Shown here: piece after piece, positions 1-7,893 of the stretch
How the letters are laid out: every line of letters begins with the position of its first letter
How positions within the stretch are numbered: the first letter of the stretch is position 1
From: Halobacillus locisalis
GTDB taxonomy: Bacteria; Bacillota; Bacilli; Bacillales; Halobacillaceae
Direction of reading: 5' to 3'
Assembly: GCF_013694105.1 (NCBI RefSeq)
Contig: NZ_JACEFG010000002.1
Span: 434,001-498,000 of the forward strand
DNA length: 64,000 nucleotides
Notes under the pieces: generated by a model
Database searches by the model: none
Told to the model about the DNA's origin: nothing
The model's input: only the letters and a program-made list of their open reading frames with translations
Translations under genes and position numbers: made by a program

Positions 1-582
1 CAAATTTGTGAAATTATCTTGAACAACTTCCATCACGTCATTGGCACCTATGGTGATGATGGCAATATCCGATTGTTCAATCGAGTTTGTGATTTCTTCT
101 TCATTGTTGAGGCGCTTCAGCAACTGATCCGTACGGTTCCCTCGTTTCCCGAAATTATCAATCTCAACATCTCCTGCATTCGGGTTGCTGTCAAAGGTTT
201 GATCCAAAATCCCGACATACCCGCCTTTGTCCGTTGCGTCCCCGACGCCTTGTGTAAGGGAGTCACCGAGAGCTGTAATGTGCAAGTCTTCTCTTATGAA
301 TAGATCTTTGGCACTCTCGATCACACTGGTGAATACATCTCGTATCCCTTCTCGGAACGTGGGCTCTTCGGTTTCTGCAGGATCTTCAAGTTCTTCATCG
401 GGTGGCTCTTCCTCGATCGGTTCTTTAAGGATTTCTTGTTCTTCTGTTTCTTGTGTTTCTTCTTCCGTTTCCGTAGGTGGCTGGACTGTTGCTTCCTCTG
501 GTGAATAGACGAAAGCAGCCACAATAAAGAATCCGATTGTTATACTTAATGCGATAGATGCAATCCATCTCCATATTTTCAT
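1..582 (-). CDS. SGNH/GDSL hydrolase, membrane-anchored, C-terminus cut by window edge
   Basis: Frame on the minus strand open from the ATG at 582 to the window edge (194 codons seen). Residues 7-26 form an N-terminal signal-anchor, followed by a very acidic Glu/Pro/Thr linker (about 28-75). The SGNH fold then begins: block I GDSLTQG with nucleophile Ser108, block II around NFGKRGNRT (143-151), and block III TIGANDV with Asn181-Asp182. The catalytic Asp-His block V lies outside the window. In the family these are extracytoplasmic esterases or lipases; B. subtilis YpmR is the closest type I can name. The acidic linker suggests the domain is held away from the membrane. The start is supported by AGGGGTG upstream. 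The substrate cannot be read from the sequence. Confidence 0.85.
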   Translation of the reverse strand, partial: MKIWRWIASIALSITIGFFIVAAFVYSPEEATVQPPTETEEETQETEEQEILKEPIEEEPPDEELEDPAETEEPTFREGIRDVFTSVIESAKDLFIREDLHITALGDSLTQGVGDATDKGGYVGILDQTFDSNPNAGDVEIDNFGKRGNRTDQLLKRLNNEEEITNSIEQSDIAIITIGANDVMEVVQDNFTNL

Positions 583-798
583 AGGGGTCACCCCTGTTTA
601 TCGTAGTTCTGTTTGATAACATTATATGATGATTATACAGAATGAGAAATCAAAACGGGTTACCGATTATTATCTCACCTTCCTGATATAGACATACGTG
701 AATGGTTCAGGTAAGTTGAGGGTATCCGTAATTTTCCTGAAAAAGCTTAAATATTGTAGGTAAAAAGCATGAGAATGTTAGAAAAGGAGGGACGAGTT

Positions 799-3078
799 AT
801 GGAGCAATCGATTGCCATATCGGTTAGGGAGCTGATGACGTACGTGTATCGTGGCGGTGATATCGATAACCGCTTCCGGACCAATACAACATTAACAGAA
901 GGAACTGCCATTCACCAGGAAGTTCAGAAAACGTATAAAGAAGCGGATGAGAAAGAAGTGGCATTAGAGCATTCCTTTACACGTGATCATATACATATTC
1001 ACCTTCAGGGGCGTTGTGATGGCTTGCTACAGACCGAAGATGGACCGGTCATCGATGAAATCAAATCGACCGCTCGCGAACTAGAAGAATTGACTGAAGA
1101 CAGCGACCCCGTCTACTGGGCTCAGGCGATGGGATATGCTTTCATATATACAGAGAAAGAGGGTTTGGATCACGTTCGTGTACAGCTGACCTATGTTCAG
1201 AAACAAACGAAAGAAAAGAAACATTTCCTCAAGGTTATAACAAAAAGCGAGCTCACCGACTTTATGGAAGCATGTATCGAGAAATACCTTTCCTATGCAC
1301 GGATCCTGTTGCATATCCGGGAGCAAAAGCAGCAATCCATTCCAGATCTATCGTTTCCATTTCCGAAGTATCGTGATGGGCAAAGGCCGTTAGCGGGAAG
1401 CGTATATCGGACGATCGAAGAAAAGAGAGACTTGTTCGCCCAAGCGCCGACAGGTATCGGAAAGACGATCTCTACCTTATTTCCAGCCATTAAAGCGATG
1501 GATCTCAAGAATATGGAGAAAATCTATTATCTGACGGCTAAGACCGTGACAAGGGCTACAGCAGAAGAGGCCTTACAGTTGATGTCTGAGAATGGATTGA
1601 CGCTCAGGTCTGTCACGCTTACGGCAAAAGACAAGATATGTTTTCAGGAAGAAACCATCTGCCAACCGGACTATTGTGAGTTCGCAGACGGGTATTATGA
1701 TCGAATCAACGGAGCCCTGGTCGACATTCTCATGAATGAAACACAAATGACTCGCCCTGTTATTGAATCTTATGCTAGAAAGCACAAAGTTTGTCCGTTT
1801 GAGTTTTCCTTGGATTTAACGAATGAATCCGATGTCGTTATAGGGGATTACAATTATATTTATGACCCCAGAGTAGCACTAAAACGTTTGTTGCCGGACC
1901 AAAAGAAGAAAACGACACTGCTTGTTGATGAATCTCATAACTTAGTAGAACGAGCGAGGGAGATGTATTCAGCACGTTTGCCAAAGCGGGAATTCTTGGT
2001 GCTCAGTGAAGATTGGGAATATGAGAATGACAAGCTGGCGAAAGCAGCAGACGCGATTTATAAGGACTTAGAGCGTATACAGGGGGGCAGGACAGAACCC
2101 TTCTTGATCGAGGAGCTACAAGGTCAATGGGAAGAAGCACTCGAGCGTTTTATTGAACAAGCGGAAAGGCAGTTGAAAGACGAGCCTGTCGATCAGCAGT
2201 CCGAACACTTGTTGGATACGTATTTCACGACCCAAAATTTTCTCAAAATCTTGCAGCTCGTCGATGAACATTACCAAGTGCTCGGAACAGTGGATGATGG
2301 AGACTTCGCTATAAAATTGTTTTGTATCGACCCTTCCCATGTTTTAAGTGAAACGACGAAAGGCTTTCGATCGAGTATCTTCTTCTCGGCTACATTGTCA
2401 CCTTTCGGTTATTACAAAGACATGCTGGGTGGGAAGAAAGATGACTACATTTTGCAGTTGCCATCTCCATATGACTCATCTCAAATTGATTTAGCCATCG
2501 CGCCCTTATCGACAAGGTATAAAAGTCGCGAGCAGACGGCACCGAGACTGGCCGCCCTGCTTTATGAACAAGTGAAGCGGGGAGAGGGGAATCACTTGTT
2601 CTTCTTTCCTTCCTACCATTATATGCATCTCGTGTATCAGCATTTTCGAATGTATGAGGATGTTGAAGTAGCCGTTCAAGAACAAGGCATGGATGAAGAG
2701 CGCAGAGAGGACTTTCTTGCTCAGTTTGTACCTGGAGGATCACTCATCGGCTTTGCTGTGCTCGGGGGTGTCTTCTCAGAGGGAGTCGACTTGCGAGGGG
2801 ACCGGCTGAACGGAGTGGCTGTAGTTGGTATCGGACTTGCACCTCGGAGTTTTGAGAGGGAGTTGATCAAAGACTACTTCCAGCAGAAAGGGCGCAACGG
2901 GTATGATTATGCGTACGTGTATCCAGGAATGAACAAGGTGTTGCAGGCGGGTGGGCGGTTGATCCGTTCGGAATCTGATTACGGATCGATTCAATTGATT
3001 GATGATCGTTTCCTGTCGCCGAAATATGTGTCGCTTCTGCCGGAAGACTGGGGAAATTATCGAATCGTAAAAGAATAG
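799..3078 (+). CDS. DinG/XPD-type DNA helicase with N-terminal Cas4-like nuclease domain
   Basis: A 759-residue superfamily 2 helicase of the Rad3/DinG class. Residues about 1-180 look like a PD-(D/E)xK nuclease of Cas4/RecB type: His39, Asp74 and the E-x-K pair Glu87/Lys89 in the expected order. The helicase part has Walker A APTGIGKT (216-223), four iron-sulphur cysteines (281, 288, 293, 332), the DESH box (377-380), a SATLS motif, EGVDL, and the C-terminal QAGGRLIR motif. By family it should unwind DNA 5'-3' using ATP, with an associated nuclease; the role in repair is inferred. The ATG at 799 was chosen because AAAGGAGG sits just upstream; an in-frame ATG at 769 lacks such a site. No partner gene is in the same operon. 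Confidence 0.9.
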   Translation: MEQSIAISVRELMTYVYRGGDIDNRFRTNTTLTEGTAIHQEVQKTYKEADEKEVALEHSFTRDHIHIHLQGRCDGLLQTEDGPVIDEIKSTARELEELTEDSDPVYWAQAMGYAFIYTEKEGLDHVRVQLTYVQKQTKEKKHFLKVITKSELTDFMEACIEKYLSYARILLHIREQKQQSIPDLSFPFPKYRDGQRPLAGSVYRTIEEKRDLFAQAPTGIGKTISTLFPAIKAMDLKNMEKIYYLTAKTVTRATAEEALQLMSENGLTLRSVTLTAKDKICFQEETICQPDYCEFADGYYDRINGALVDILMNETQMTRPVIESYARKHKVCPFEFSLDLTNESDVVIGDYNYIYDPRVALKRLLPDQKKKTTLLVDESHNLVERAREMYSARLPKREFLVLSEDWEYENDKLAKAADAIYKDLERIQGGRTEPFLIEELQGQWEEALERFIEQAERQLKDEPVDQQSEHLLDTYFTTQNFLKILQLVDEHYQVLGTVDDGDFAIKLFCIDPSHVLSETTKGFRSSIFFSATLSPFGYYKDMLGGKKDDYILQLPSPYDSSQIDLAIAPLSTRYKSREQTAPRLAALLYEQVKRGEGNHLFFFPSYHYMHLVYQHFRMYEDVEVAVQEQGMDEERREDFLAQFVPGGSLIGFAVLGGVFSEGVDLRGDRLNGVAVVGIGLAPRSFERELIKDYFQQKGRNGYDYAYVYPGMNKVLQAGGRLIRSESDYGSIQLIDDRFLSPKYVSLLPEDWGNYRIVKE

Positions 3079-3157
3079 CATTTCCCGGGAAATTTTATCG
3101 GTGTTTCTGTCGATTTTCAGAACAAAGTTCGAGCTCTGCTGATGAAAGGAGTGCTAT

Positions 3158-3310
3158 TTCGGACAGTCTGACGGGCTATTCGGACGAGAGGTTCGGTATT
3201 TCGGACATTTGCCCGGCCTATTCGGACAAGGGGTATATTATTTCGGACATCCGCTCACAATTCGGACATCTGCCCGACTTTTTCGGACAGAAGAAACGCT
3301 ATTTCGGACA
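3158..3310 (+). repeat. 21-bp-period TTCGGACA tract, eight units
   Basis: The core TTCGGACA (one copy ends in G) starts at 3158, 3179, 3200, 3221, 3242, 3261, 3282 and 3303, so the steps are 21, 21, 21, 21, 19, 21, 21. The bases between cores vary, although TATT or CTATT often precedes the core. It lies between the helicase gene and the terminator at 3365. An apparent 79-codon frame through it is a by-product of the 7-codon period. Related tracts lie at 28912 (inverted) and 40477. Function unknown. Confidence 0.9.
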
Positions 3311-3364
3311 CCCACTTTCGTAAAGGGCACAATCAGCTCTAAAGCTGATCTGCTTAGGGCAATA

Positions 3365-3397
3365 AAACGCGGTCTCAGTAAAGAGACCGCGTTTTTT
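3365..3397. terminator. Bidirectional rho-independent terminator
   Basis: A perfect 12-bp stem (3365-3376 with 3383-3394) with a 6-base loop, T-rich on the plus strand and A-rich on the other side. It separates the helicase from the convergent methyltransferase gene. Confidence 0.9.
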
Positions 3398-3402
3398 GAG
3401 CA

Positions 3403-4848
3403 TTATAATCGTTCCAATACATGGTCGCAAAAATCTCTGACATGGTGACGGTTCTTCTCAGATATGCCGTACACATCAAAGATGACACGATCTATTTCTT
3501 CGTGAAGTTCTTCAGTTGGATAATCCCGATTCTGGCACTTCCCTTCAACCAGCTTACGGGAAAATTCACTGATGATTGATTTCTGTTCAGGTGAAGGGGT
3601 AACGAACGGGATTTTCTTAATATAGCCGGATGTTACCATATTGGTGCGGTTCAATACTTTGCGGAGCATATATTTCACGAGTCGACTATTTAAAAAGCCT
3701 AAGAAATAATATAAGTCCTCTTGATTATCTGGGAATAAATTTGCATTAACGCCGAATAAGCTACCCTCGGGTAGATAGGAAGCAGAGAATTTCACACCCA
3801 TAGAAGAGCATGTGATCCCCTCTTTAAAGAAATAGGATGGGTTCCTTACAGTGAAGGTTTTGTGTGCTTTGCTTTGTTGCTCCCAATCTTTATGAATGTA
3901 GAATTTCGGTTGATAATACCAGGCATCCTTAGCACCACCATTTTTGTAAAAAGGAATCCAACCGTCTGTTTCGCTCGCTTCATTTGCTTTTCTCAGGAAA
4001 TGTCCGTCATTCCCTGTAGATAACCCTGTTTTAATTGGTACAACTTGTTCAAGTGGTGTGTACGCAGTTTGAAACAAAGATAGGATTTCACTTGGAACGT
4101 TGACGGTGAGGTTGAAGTTCGGAAGTTTCAAAAAGGCTTCCTGTGGTAAATATTGGACACGTTCTTCTGGTGGATTCGTATATTGCTGGTAGTTGAGACG
4201 GTCGACTAACCTTACGTGATGGGAATGATCAACCGGTTTCTTCTTCTTCAAAGTAAGGATGGCTGTTCGAACATCCGCTTTACCATGATGGAACAATCGC
4301 CTTGGAGCTAAAATGATTTCTTGAATTTCTGTATGGGTTAATAAATATTCTCTGAATCGTTTATAATAAACATTCGTTAAGAATGAATCTTGAACGATCA
4401 TCGAGAGGATTCCATTTTCTCTTAGTACTTGGATTCCTTTATAGATGAACAGGGAGTACATGTTATGTACGCCAATGTCCTTGAATTCCTCTTCTAATAC
4501 CTGTTTGTTATGATTAAAATACGTACTCTGCCGCTTCGACTTATAGGGCGGATTACCTATTATCGCATCAAATTGTTCCTCATCGTCGACCTTCAAGAAA
4601 TCTTGGTAGGAAAATTGAATACCTTCAGAAGGCTGTGGGGTATTGGGATCAACGTCATAGGCGTGCAACTGGGAAGGAGTCATGCCAGCATGGATTAATG
4701 ATTGAATAAAGATACCGTCACCTGTTGAGGGATCTAATAGTTGGGGGCGATCATGGGCATTCAAGTGGTCGAGCACGGTTTCAACCATATAGTGGACCGT
4801 CTCTTGTGGGGTGCTGTATTGGCCCATCGCGCGTTGTTGTGATAACAT
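3403..4848 (-). CDS. N6-adenine DNA methyltransferase, Eco57I/TaqI-like, no partner nuclease
   Basis: 481 residues. Motif I for S-adenosylmethionine binding is LDPSTGDGIF (38-47) and the catalytic motif IV is NPPY (99-102), the pair that marks N6-adenine methyltransferases. Residues from about 250 on resemble the TaqI/Eco57I-type target-recognition region. The length fits a solitary methylase rather than a fused restriction-modification enzyme, and no endonuclease gene lies on either side. It may therefore be an orphan epigenetic methylase or a remnant of a restriction system. The start is supported by GGAGAG six bases upstream. The recognition sequence cannot be predicted. Confidence 0.85.
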   Translation of the reverse strand: MLSQQRAMGQYSTPQETVHYMVETVLDHLNAHDRPQLLDPSTGDGIFIQSLIHAGMTPSQLHAYDVDPNTPQPSEGIQFSYQDFLKVDDEEQFDAIIGNPPYKSKRQSTYFNHNKQVLEEEFKDIGVHNMYSLFIYKGIQVLRENGILSMIVQDSFLTNVYYKRFREYLLTHTEIQEIILAPRRLFHHGKADVRTAILTLKKKKPVDHSHHVRLVDRLNYQQYTNPPEERVQYLPQEAFLKLPNFNLTVNVPSEILSLFQTAYTPLEQVVPIKTGLSTGNDGHFLRKANEASETDGWIPFYKNGGAKDAWYYQPKFYIHKDWEQQSKAHKTFTVRNPSYFFKEGITCSSMGVKFSASYLPEGSLFGVNANLFPDNQEDLYYFLGFLNSRLVKYMLRKVLNRTNMVTSGYIKKIPFVTPSPEQKSIISEFSRKLVEGKCQNRDYPTEELHEEIDRVIFDVYGISEKNRHHVRDFCDHVLERL

Positions 4849-4976
4849 CCAAATCTCTCCAGTATTTTTGTGTATACTTTATTATAAAAATAGGAAAAAG
4901 TCACTACTTATGTACTGTTAAATGTTAAATTTTTCTTTAAAACGTAAATAAAAAGAACTAAAGGAGTCTGATTTTT

Positions 4977-5462
4977 ATGCCATGGGTGAAACCAATAAAA
5001 CAAAAAGAAATGAAAGAGTATAGTAATGGGGAGGCTGTAGGGGTGTTTGATCGATTGCTCGCGAACGACCCAGATACCTATCAATCATTTTTGCCATTGC
5101 AAAAGGCCGTTAAACGAACGGATCTCTCAGAAGACTTAAGAGAAGCGATTATCACATTTGTATCAATGAAGAACGGTTGTAAATTTTGTACAAAAAGTCA
5201 TTCCGAAATACTCGCAACGTATGTGGATGAGCCGGATTTACTCGGTTGGCTGAAGGAGTATGAGCGTTCGGATATGAACGATGTTTGGAAGGCTGTACTA
5301 ACTTATGCTGATCATCTAGTATCTAAGCCTGTCAAAGTGACGAAAGAAGATATTGTTCGGTTGAAAGACACGGGTTTTGATGAAAAGGGCATTGTAGAAA
5401 TAAATCAAACAATTGCTTATACCTCCTATACCAATCAACTGTCGATGGGGTTAGGTTTATAA
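4977..5462 (+). CDS. Carboxymuconolactone decarboxylase / AhpD-like family protein
   Basis: 161 residues, all alpha-helical in appearance, with the AhpD-type motif CKFCTKSH (Cys68, Cys71, His75). In this family the C-x-x-C pair acts in alkylhydroperoxidase-type redox chemistry, so a role in peroxide or thiol-disulphide stress is likely; the true substrate is unknown. AAAGGAG lies upstream of the ATG. It is a single-gene unit followed by a weak terminator. Confidence 0.85.
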   Translation: MPWVKPIKQKEMKEYSNGEAVGVFDRLLANDPDTYQSFLPLQKAVKRTDLSEDLREAIITFVSMKNGCKFCTKSHSEILATYVDEPDLLGWLKEYERSDMNDVWKAVLTYADHLVSKPVKVTKEDIVRLKDTGFDEKGIVEINQTIAYTSYTNQLSMGLGL

Positions 5463-5470
5463 GTGAGTAG

Positions 5471-5497
5471 CCACCTTCTGTTGTAGAGGGTGGTTTT
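5471..5497 (+). terminator. Short rho-independent terminator
   Basis: CCACC at 5471 pairs with GGTGG around 5488-5493, extended by TCT/AGA, and is followed by five T. It lies directly after the AhpD-like gene. Confidence 0.6.
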
Positions 5498-5500
5498 TAG

Positions 5501-5528
5501 TGTTAACAATAAAATAAATAGGTTGACA
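5501..5528 (+). promoter_or_regulatory. BirA operator overlapping the bioY -35 box
   Basis: TGTTAAC (5501-5507), a 14-base spacer, then GTTGACA (5522-5528), one base off a perfect inverted repeat. This matches the Firmicute BirA operator, in which GTTAAC half-sites are separated by 14-15 bases. The right half-site contains TTGACA, a consensus -35 box, with TAATTT 18 bases downstream as a likely -10. Biotin-loaded BirA bound here should block RNA polymerase. Confidence 0.85.
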
Positions 5529-5542
5529 TTTAGTGGGCGGTT

Positions 5543-5578
5543 CCCGTAATTTAATAGATAAGAGATTGAATTTACGGG
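5543..5578 (+). promoter_or_regulatory. Inverted repeat reaching the bioY ribosome binding site
   Basis: CCCGTAA (5543-5549) is an exact inverted copy of TTACGGG (5572-5578). The right arm abuts and overlaps the GGGAGGGG ribosome binding site of bioY. If transcribed, the hairpin could partly cover that site. It may equally be a protein site or chance. Confidence 0.4.
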
Positions 5579-5591
5579 AGGGGTTTTTGAT

Positions 5592-6185
5592 ATGCAAGCG
5601 TCACGTTGGTCAGCTTATGATATTACGGTTGGTGCTTTATTTGTAGCCTTAATGGCTGTTGGTGCGAACATTGCGTCGGTTGCACCATTCTTATCTGTAT
5701 TAGGTGTTCCGCTCACGTTACAAACTTTTTTCGCTATTTTAGCTGGTATTGTTCTGGGTAGCCGTCTAGGTATGTTCTCCATGATTGTTTATACCGTGTT
5801 GGGTTTGATTGGTGCTCCTATCTTTTCGCAATTTTCAGGGGGGCTTGGTACCATCTTCTCTCCGACATTCGGATTTATACTTTCTTACATAGTGCTCGCG
5901 TTTGTAGTCGGAAAAATCGCTGAAACAAAACGCAGTCCCTCCTTATATGTTGCGGCTTCGTTAGTCGGGGTTGCGCTCAACTATTTGATCGGTGTGAATT
6001 TGTTTTATGCCGCAATGAACTTTTGGGTAGGGGGAGATGGAATCAACTATGTGATCGCCTGGTCAAGTATGATTCCATTTTTACTGAAAGATATCACCCT
6101 AGCTGTCGTAGCAGGCTTGTTTGCTTACCGGTTAGAGCGGTCATTCTTGCACCGAACGCCTCTTAGACAAGCGAAAGTTTCCTGA
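5592..6185 (+). CDS. bioY: Biotin transporter substrate-binding membrane protein BioY
   Basis: 197 residues with about six membrane helices and the typical BioY opening (helices around 10-45, then GVPLTLQTFFAILAG). BioY is the S component of energy-coupling-factor transporters: it binds biotin and uses the shared EcfA/A'/T module, whose genes are not in this window. The BirA operator upstream matches this function closely. GGGAGGGG precedes the ATG. Confidence 0.95.
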   Translation: MQASRWSAYDITVGALFVALMAVGANIASVAPFLSVLGVPLTLQTFFAILAGIVLGSRLGMFSMIVYTVLGLIGAPIFSQFSGGLGTIFSPTFGFILSYIVLAFVVGKIAETKRSPSLYVAASLVGVALNYLIGVNLFYAAMNFWVGGDGINYVIAWSSMIPFLLKDITLAVVAGLFAYRLERSFLHRTPLRQAKVS

Positions 6186-6251
6186 CCATTTCTTTTCGCT
6201 AGTCCTTCTGAACCTTGGTACAATAAAGGTATTAAAAAAGGAGGGGCAGAA

Positions 6252-7280
6252 GTGAAACGGATCTATTGGTTGTTACTCGTAGTATTCATCGTGGCTTGTT
6301 CAAGTGAAAATGTGGAAGAAACTGGCGATAAGTTTCAGAGTATAGTTGCGGAATTGCGTGCACCTTGGGATATCGAACATAGTGAGTCCACCTTCTACAT
6401 TTCGGAACGGGCAGGGTCGATCGTTTCATGGCAAGAAGGCGAGGGGAAAGAAAGGCTTCCCGTGCAAACAGACCGTGATATCCTGCAGCGAGGTGAAGGT
6501 GGTCTGCTAGGGTTGCGTCTGCACCCTGACTTTGCAACCAATGCTCGTGCTTTTGCTTACCATACGTATGAAGAGAATGGTGCCATTCAAAACAGGGTCA
6601 TTGTACTAGAGAAGCAATCAGATACATGGAAAGAAGTAGACGTAATCCTAGAAGGGATTCCGGGAGCGCGCTTTCATAACGGGGGCCGTCTTGAGGTCGG
6701 TCCGGACGAGAAACTTTACGTAACAACTGGAGACGCTCTACAGGAAAGTATAGCTCAAGACCGTGGTCAGTTGGCTGGAAAAATATTAAGAATGAATCTT
6801 GATGGCAGTGTCCCGGCAGATAATCCTTCTGAAGGATCACATGTGTACTCCTATGGCCACCGAAACCCTCAAGGAATTGCGTGGTCCGATTCAGGGGAGA
6901 TGTTCGCTTCCGAGCATGGTCCAGATGCGCACGATGAAATCAATCAAATCAAGGCTGGGGAGAACTATGGCTGGCCTGATGCAGTAGGAGAAAATCACGG
7001 GGACTCTGTAATGGCTCCGATTTTTCAAACGGGAGATAATACGTGGGCTCCTTCTGGGATTGTCGTTCATGATGACCGGTTGTTCATCGCTACATTGAGG
7101 GGAACAGCGCTCAGGACTCTTTTGTTCAGTGGAGAAGATCCGCAAGTTGTGACCAATTCGTATGGTAGAATTCGTGATGTAGAGAAGATTGATGATGAAG
7201 TGTATTTTATAACGAATAATACAGATGGGCGAGGCAACCCTGCTGACGGGGATGACAAGCTTGTCCGGTTTTCTCCATAA
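6252..7280 (+). CDS. PQQ-dependent sugar dehydrogenase-like lipoprotein (glucose/sorbosone dehydrogenase fold)
   Basis: 342 residues beginning with a lipoprotein signal peptide; the lipobox IVAC puts the acylated Cys at residue 16. The rest is a six-bladed beta-propeller of the glucose/sorbosone dehydrogenase family: GGLLGLRLHPDF, FHNGGRLEVGPD, GHRNPQG and EHGPDAHDEIN are its usual marks. In the family the enzyme oxidises aldoses with PQQ outside the membrane. No PQQ biosynthesis genes are nearby, so cofactor supply or activity is uncertain. The start is GTG behind AAAGGAGGGG. Confidence 0.88.
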   Translation: MKRIYWLLLVVFIVACSSENVEETGDKFQSIVAELRAPWDIEHSESTFYISERAGSIVSWQEGEGKERLPVQTDRDILQRGEGGLLGLRLHPDFATNARAFAYHTYEENGAIQNRVIVLEKQSDTWKEVDVILEGIPGARFHNGGRLEVGPDEKLYVTTGDALQESIAQDRGQLAGKILRMNLDGSVPADNPSEGSHVYSYGHRNPQGIAWSDSGEMFASEHGPDAHDEINQIKAGENYGWPDAVGENHGDSVMAPIFQTGDNTWAPSGIVVHDDRLFIATLRGTALRTLLFSGEDPQVVTNSYGRIRDVEKIDDEVYFITNNTDGRGNPADGDDKLVRFSP

Positions 7281-7283
7281 GAA

Positions 7284-7309
7284 AAAGCAGGCCGAGTGCC
7301 TGCTTTTTT
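7284..7309. terminator. Bidirectional terminator
   Basis: AAAGCAGGC at 7284-7292 pairs with GCCTGCTTT at 7298-7306 and is followed by T. It lies between two convergent genes. Confidence 0.85.
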
Positions 7310-7333
7310 ACTGTGGTTATGGGTTTAGCTCTG

Positions 7334-7741
7334 TTATGAAGTGGGGTCTTCTGAGATGGCTTTTCCATGAACGAACACCATGATGGCAAAAACAACAAAT
7401 GCAATTAATAGAACCGTTCCTCCGACAATGAAGAATACGGTGTTGAATGCGCGCATGCCTTCAATCGGTTGTGTATAGTAGAGCCACATTCCAACGGTCA
7501 GACCGAATACTCCGATAAAGGAACTCCATACGTGAACGATTGAGAGTTTAGAGTCCTTAGGAATAGAGAAAACGCGATAATAAATGCCGAATGCGAATAA
7601 TGATAACCACCCGACCACGAGGATGTGTGCGTGGATGGCACTTAATTGAAGGCCTCCACCACCAGCCATATGTGATCCCATGAAAGCCCCGATCAAGGCA
7701 TAAATGGCAGCTACCCGAACGAAAAAACGTGTACGATCCAA
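7334..7741 (-). CDS. Small four-helix membrane protein resembling haem-copper oxidase subunit I
   Basis: 135 residues with four hydrophobic helices (about 7-27, 36-55, 66-87, 97-122). The segment HAHILVVGWLSLFAFGIYYR (38-57) resembles the His-containing helix of cytochrome oxidase subunit I proteins, and such short homologues are common in Bacillaceae. At this size it cannot be a full oxidase because most haem and copper ligands are absent. A haem-binding or assembly role is possible but unproven. It is a single gene convergent with the sugar dehydrogenase and divergent from the peptidase gene. Confidence 0.75.
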   Translation of the reverse strand: MDRTRFFVRVAAIYALIGAFMGSHMAGGGGLQLSAIHAHILVVGWLSLFAFGIYYRVFSIPKDSKLSIVHVWSSFIGVFGLTVGMWLYYTQPIEGMRAFNTVFFIVGGTVLLIAFVVFAIMVFVHGKAISEDPTS

Positions 7742-7893
7742 AAGTACGACCTCCTATGTATCCTTTTCTTCTACCCATTATATCGGAATCGCTTCGGAAT
7801 GAACATCAATGGCGCGTAAATGTCGCAAAACGTTCACCCTCATTTGGATTGTTTCGTTCACTAGGTTATCATGAAGGAAAAAGGAGTGATTTG

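Noticed and set aside
425-622. Alternative frame over the SGNH hydrolase start
   Set aside because: It lacks any family signature, whereas the frame from 582 gives a signal-anchor and all three visible SGNH blocks.
3209-3448. A 79-codon frame across the TTCGGACA tract
   Set aside because: The 21-bp period equals seven codons and gives an artificial repeating frame. There is no ribosome site, and it crosses a strong terminator.
7729-7893. N-terminal extension of the Xaa-Pro peptidase
   Set aside because: It has no ribosome site, it overlaps the divergent gene start, and the family length is met from 7894.
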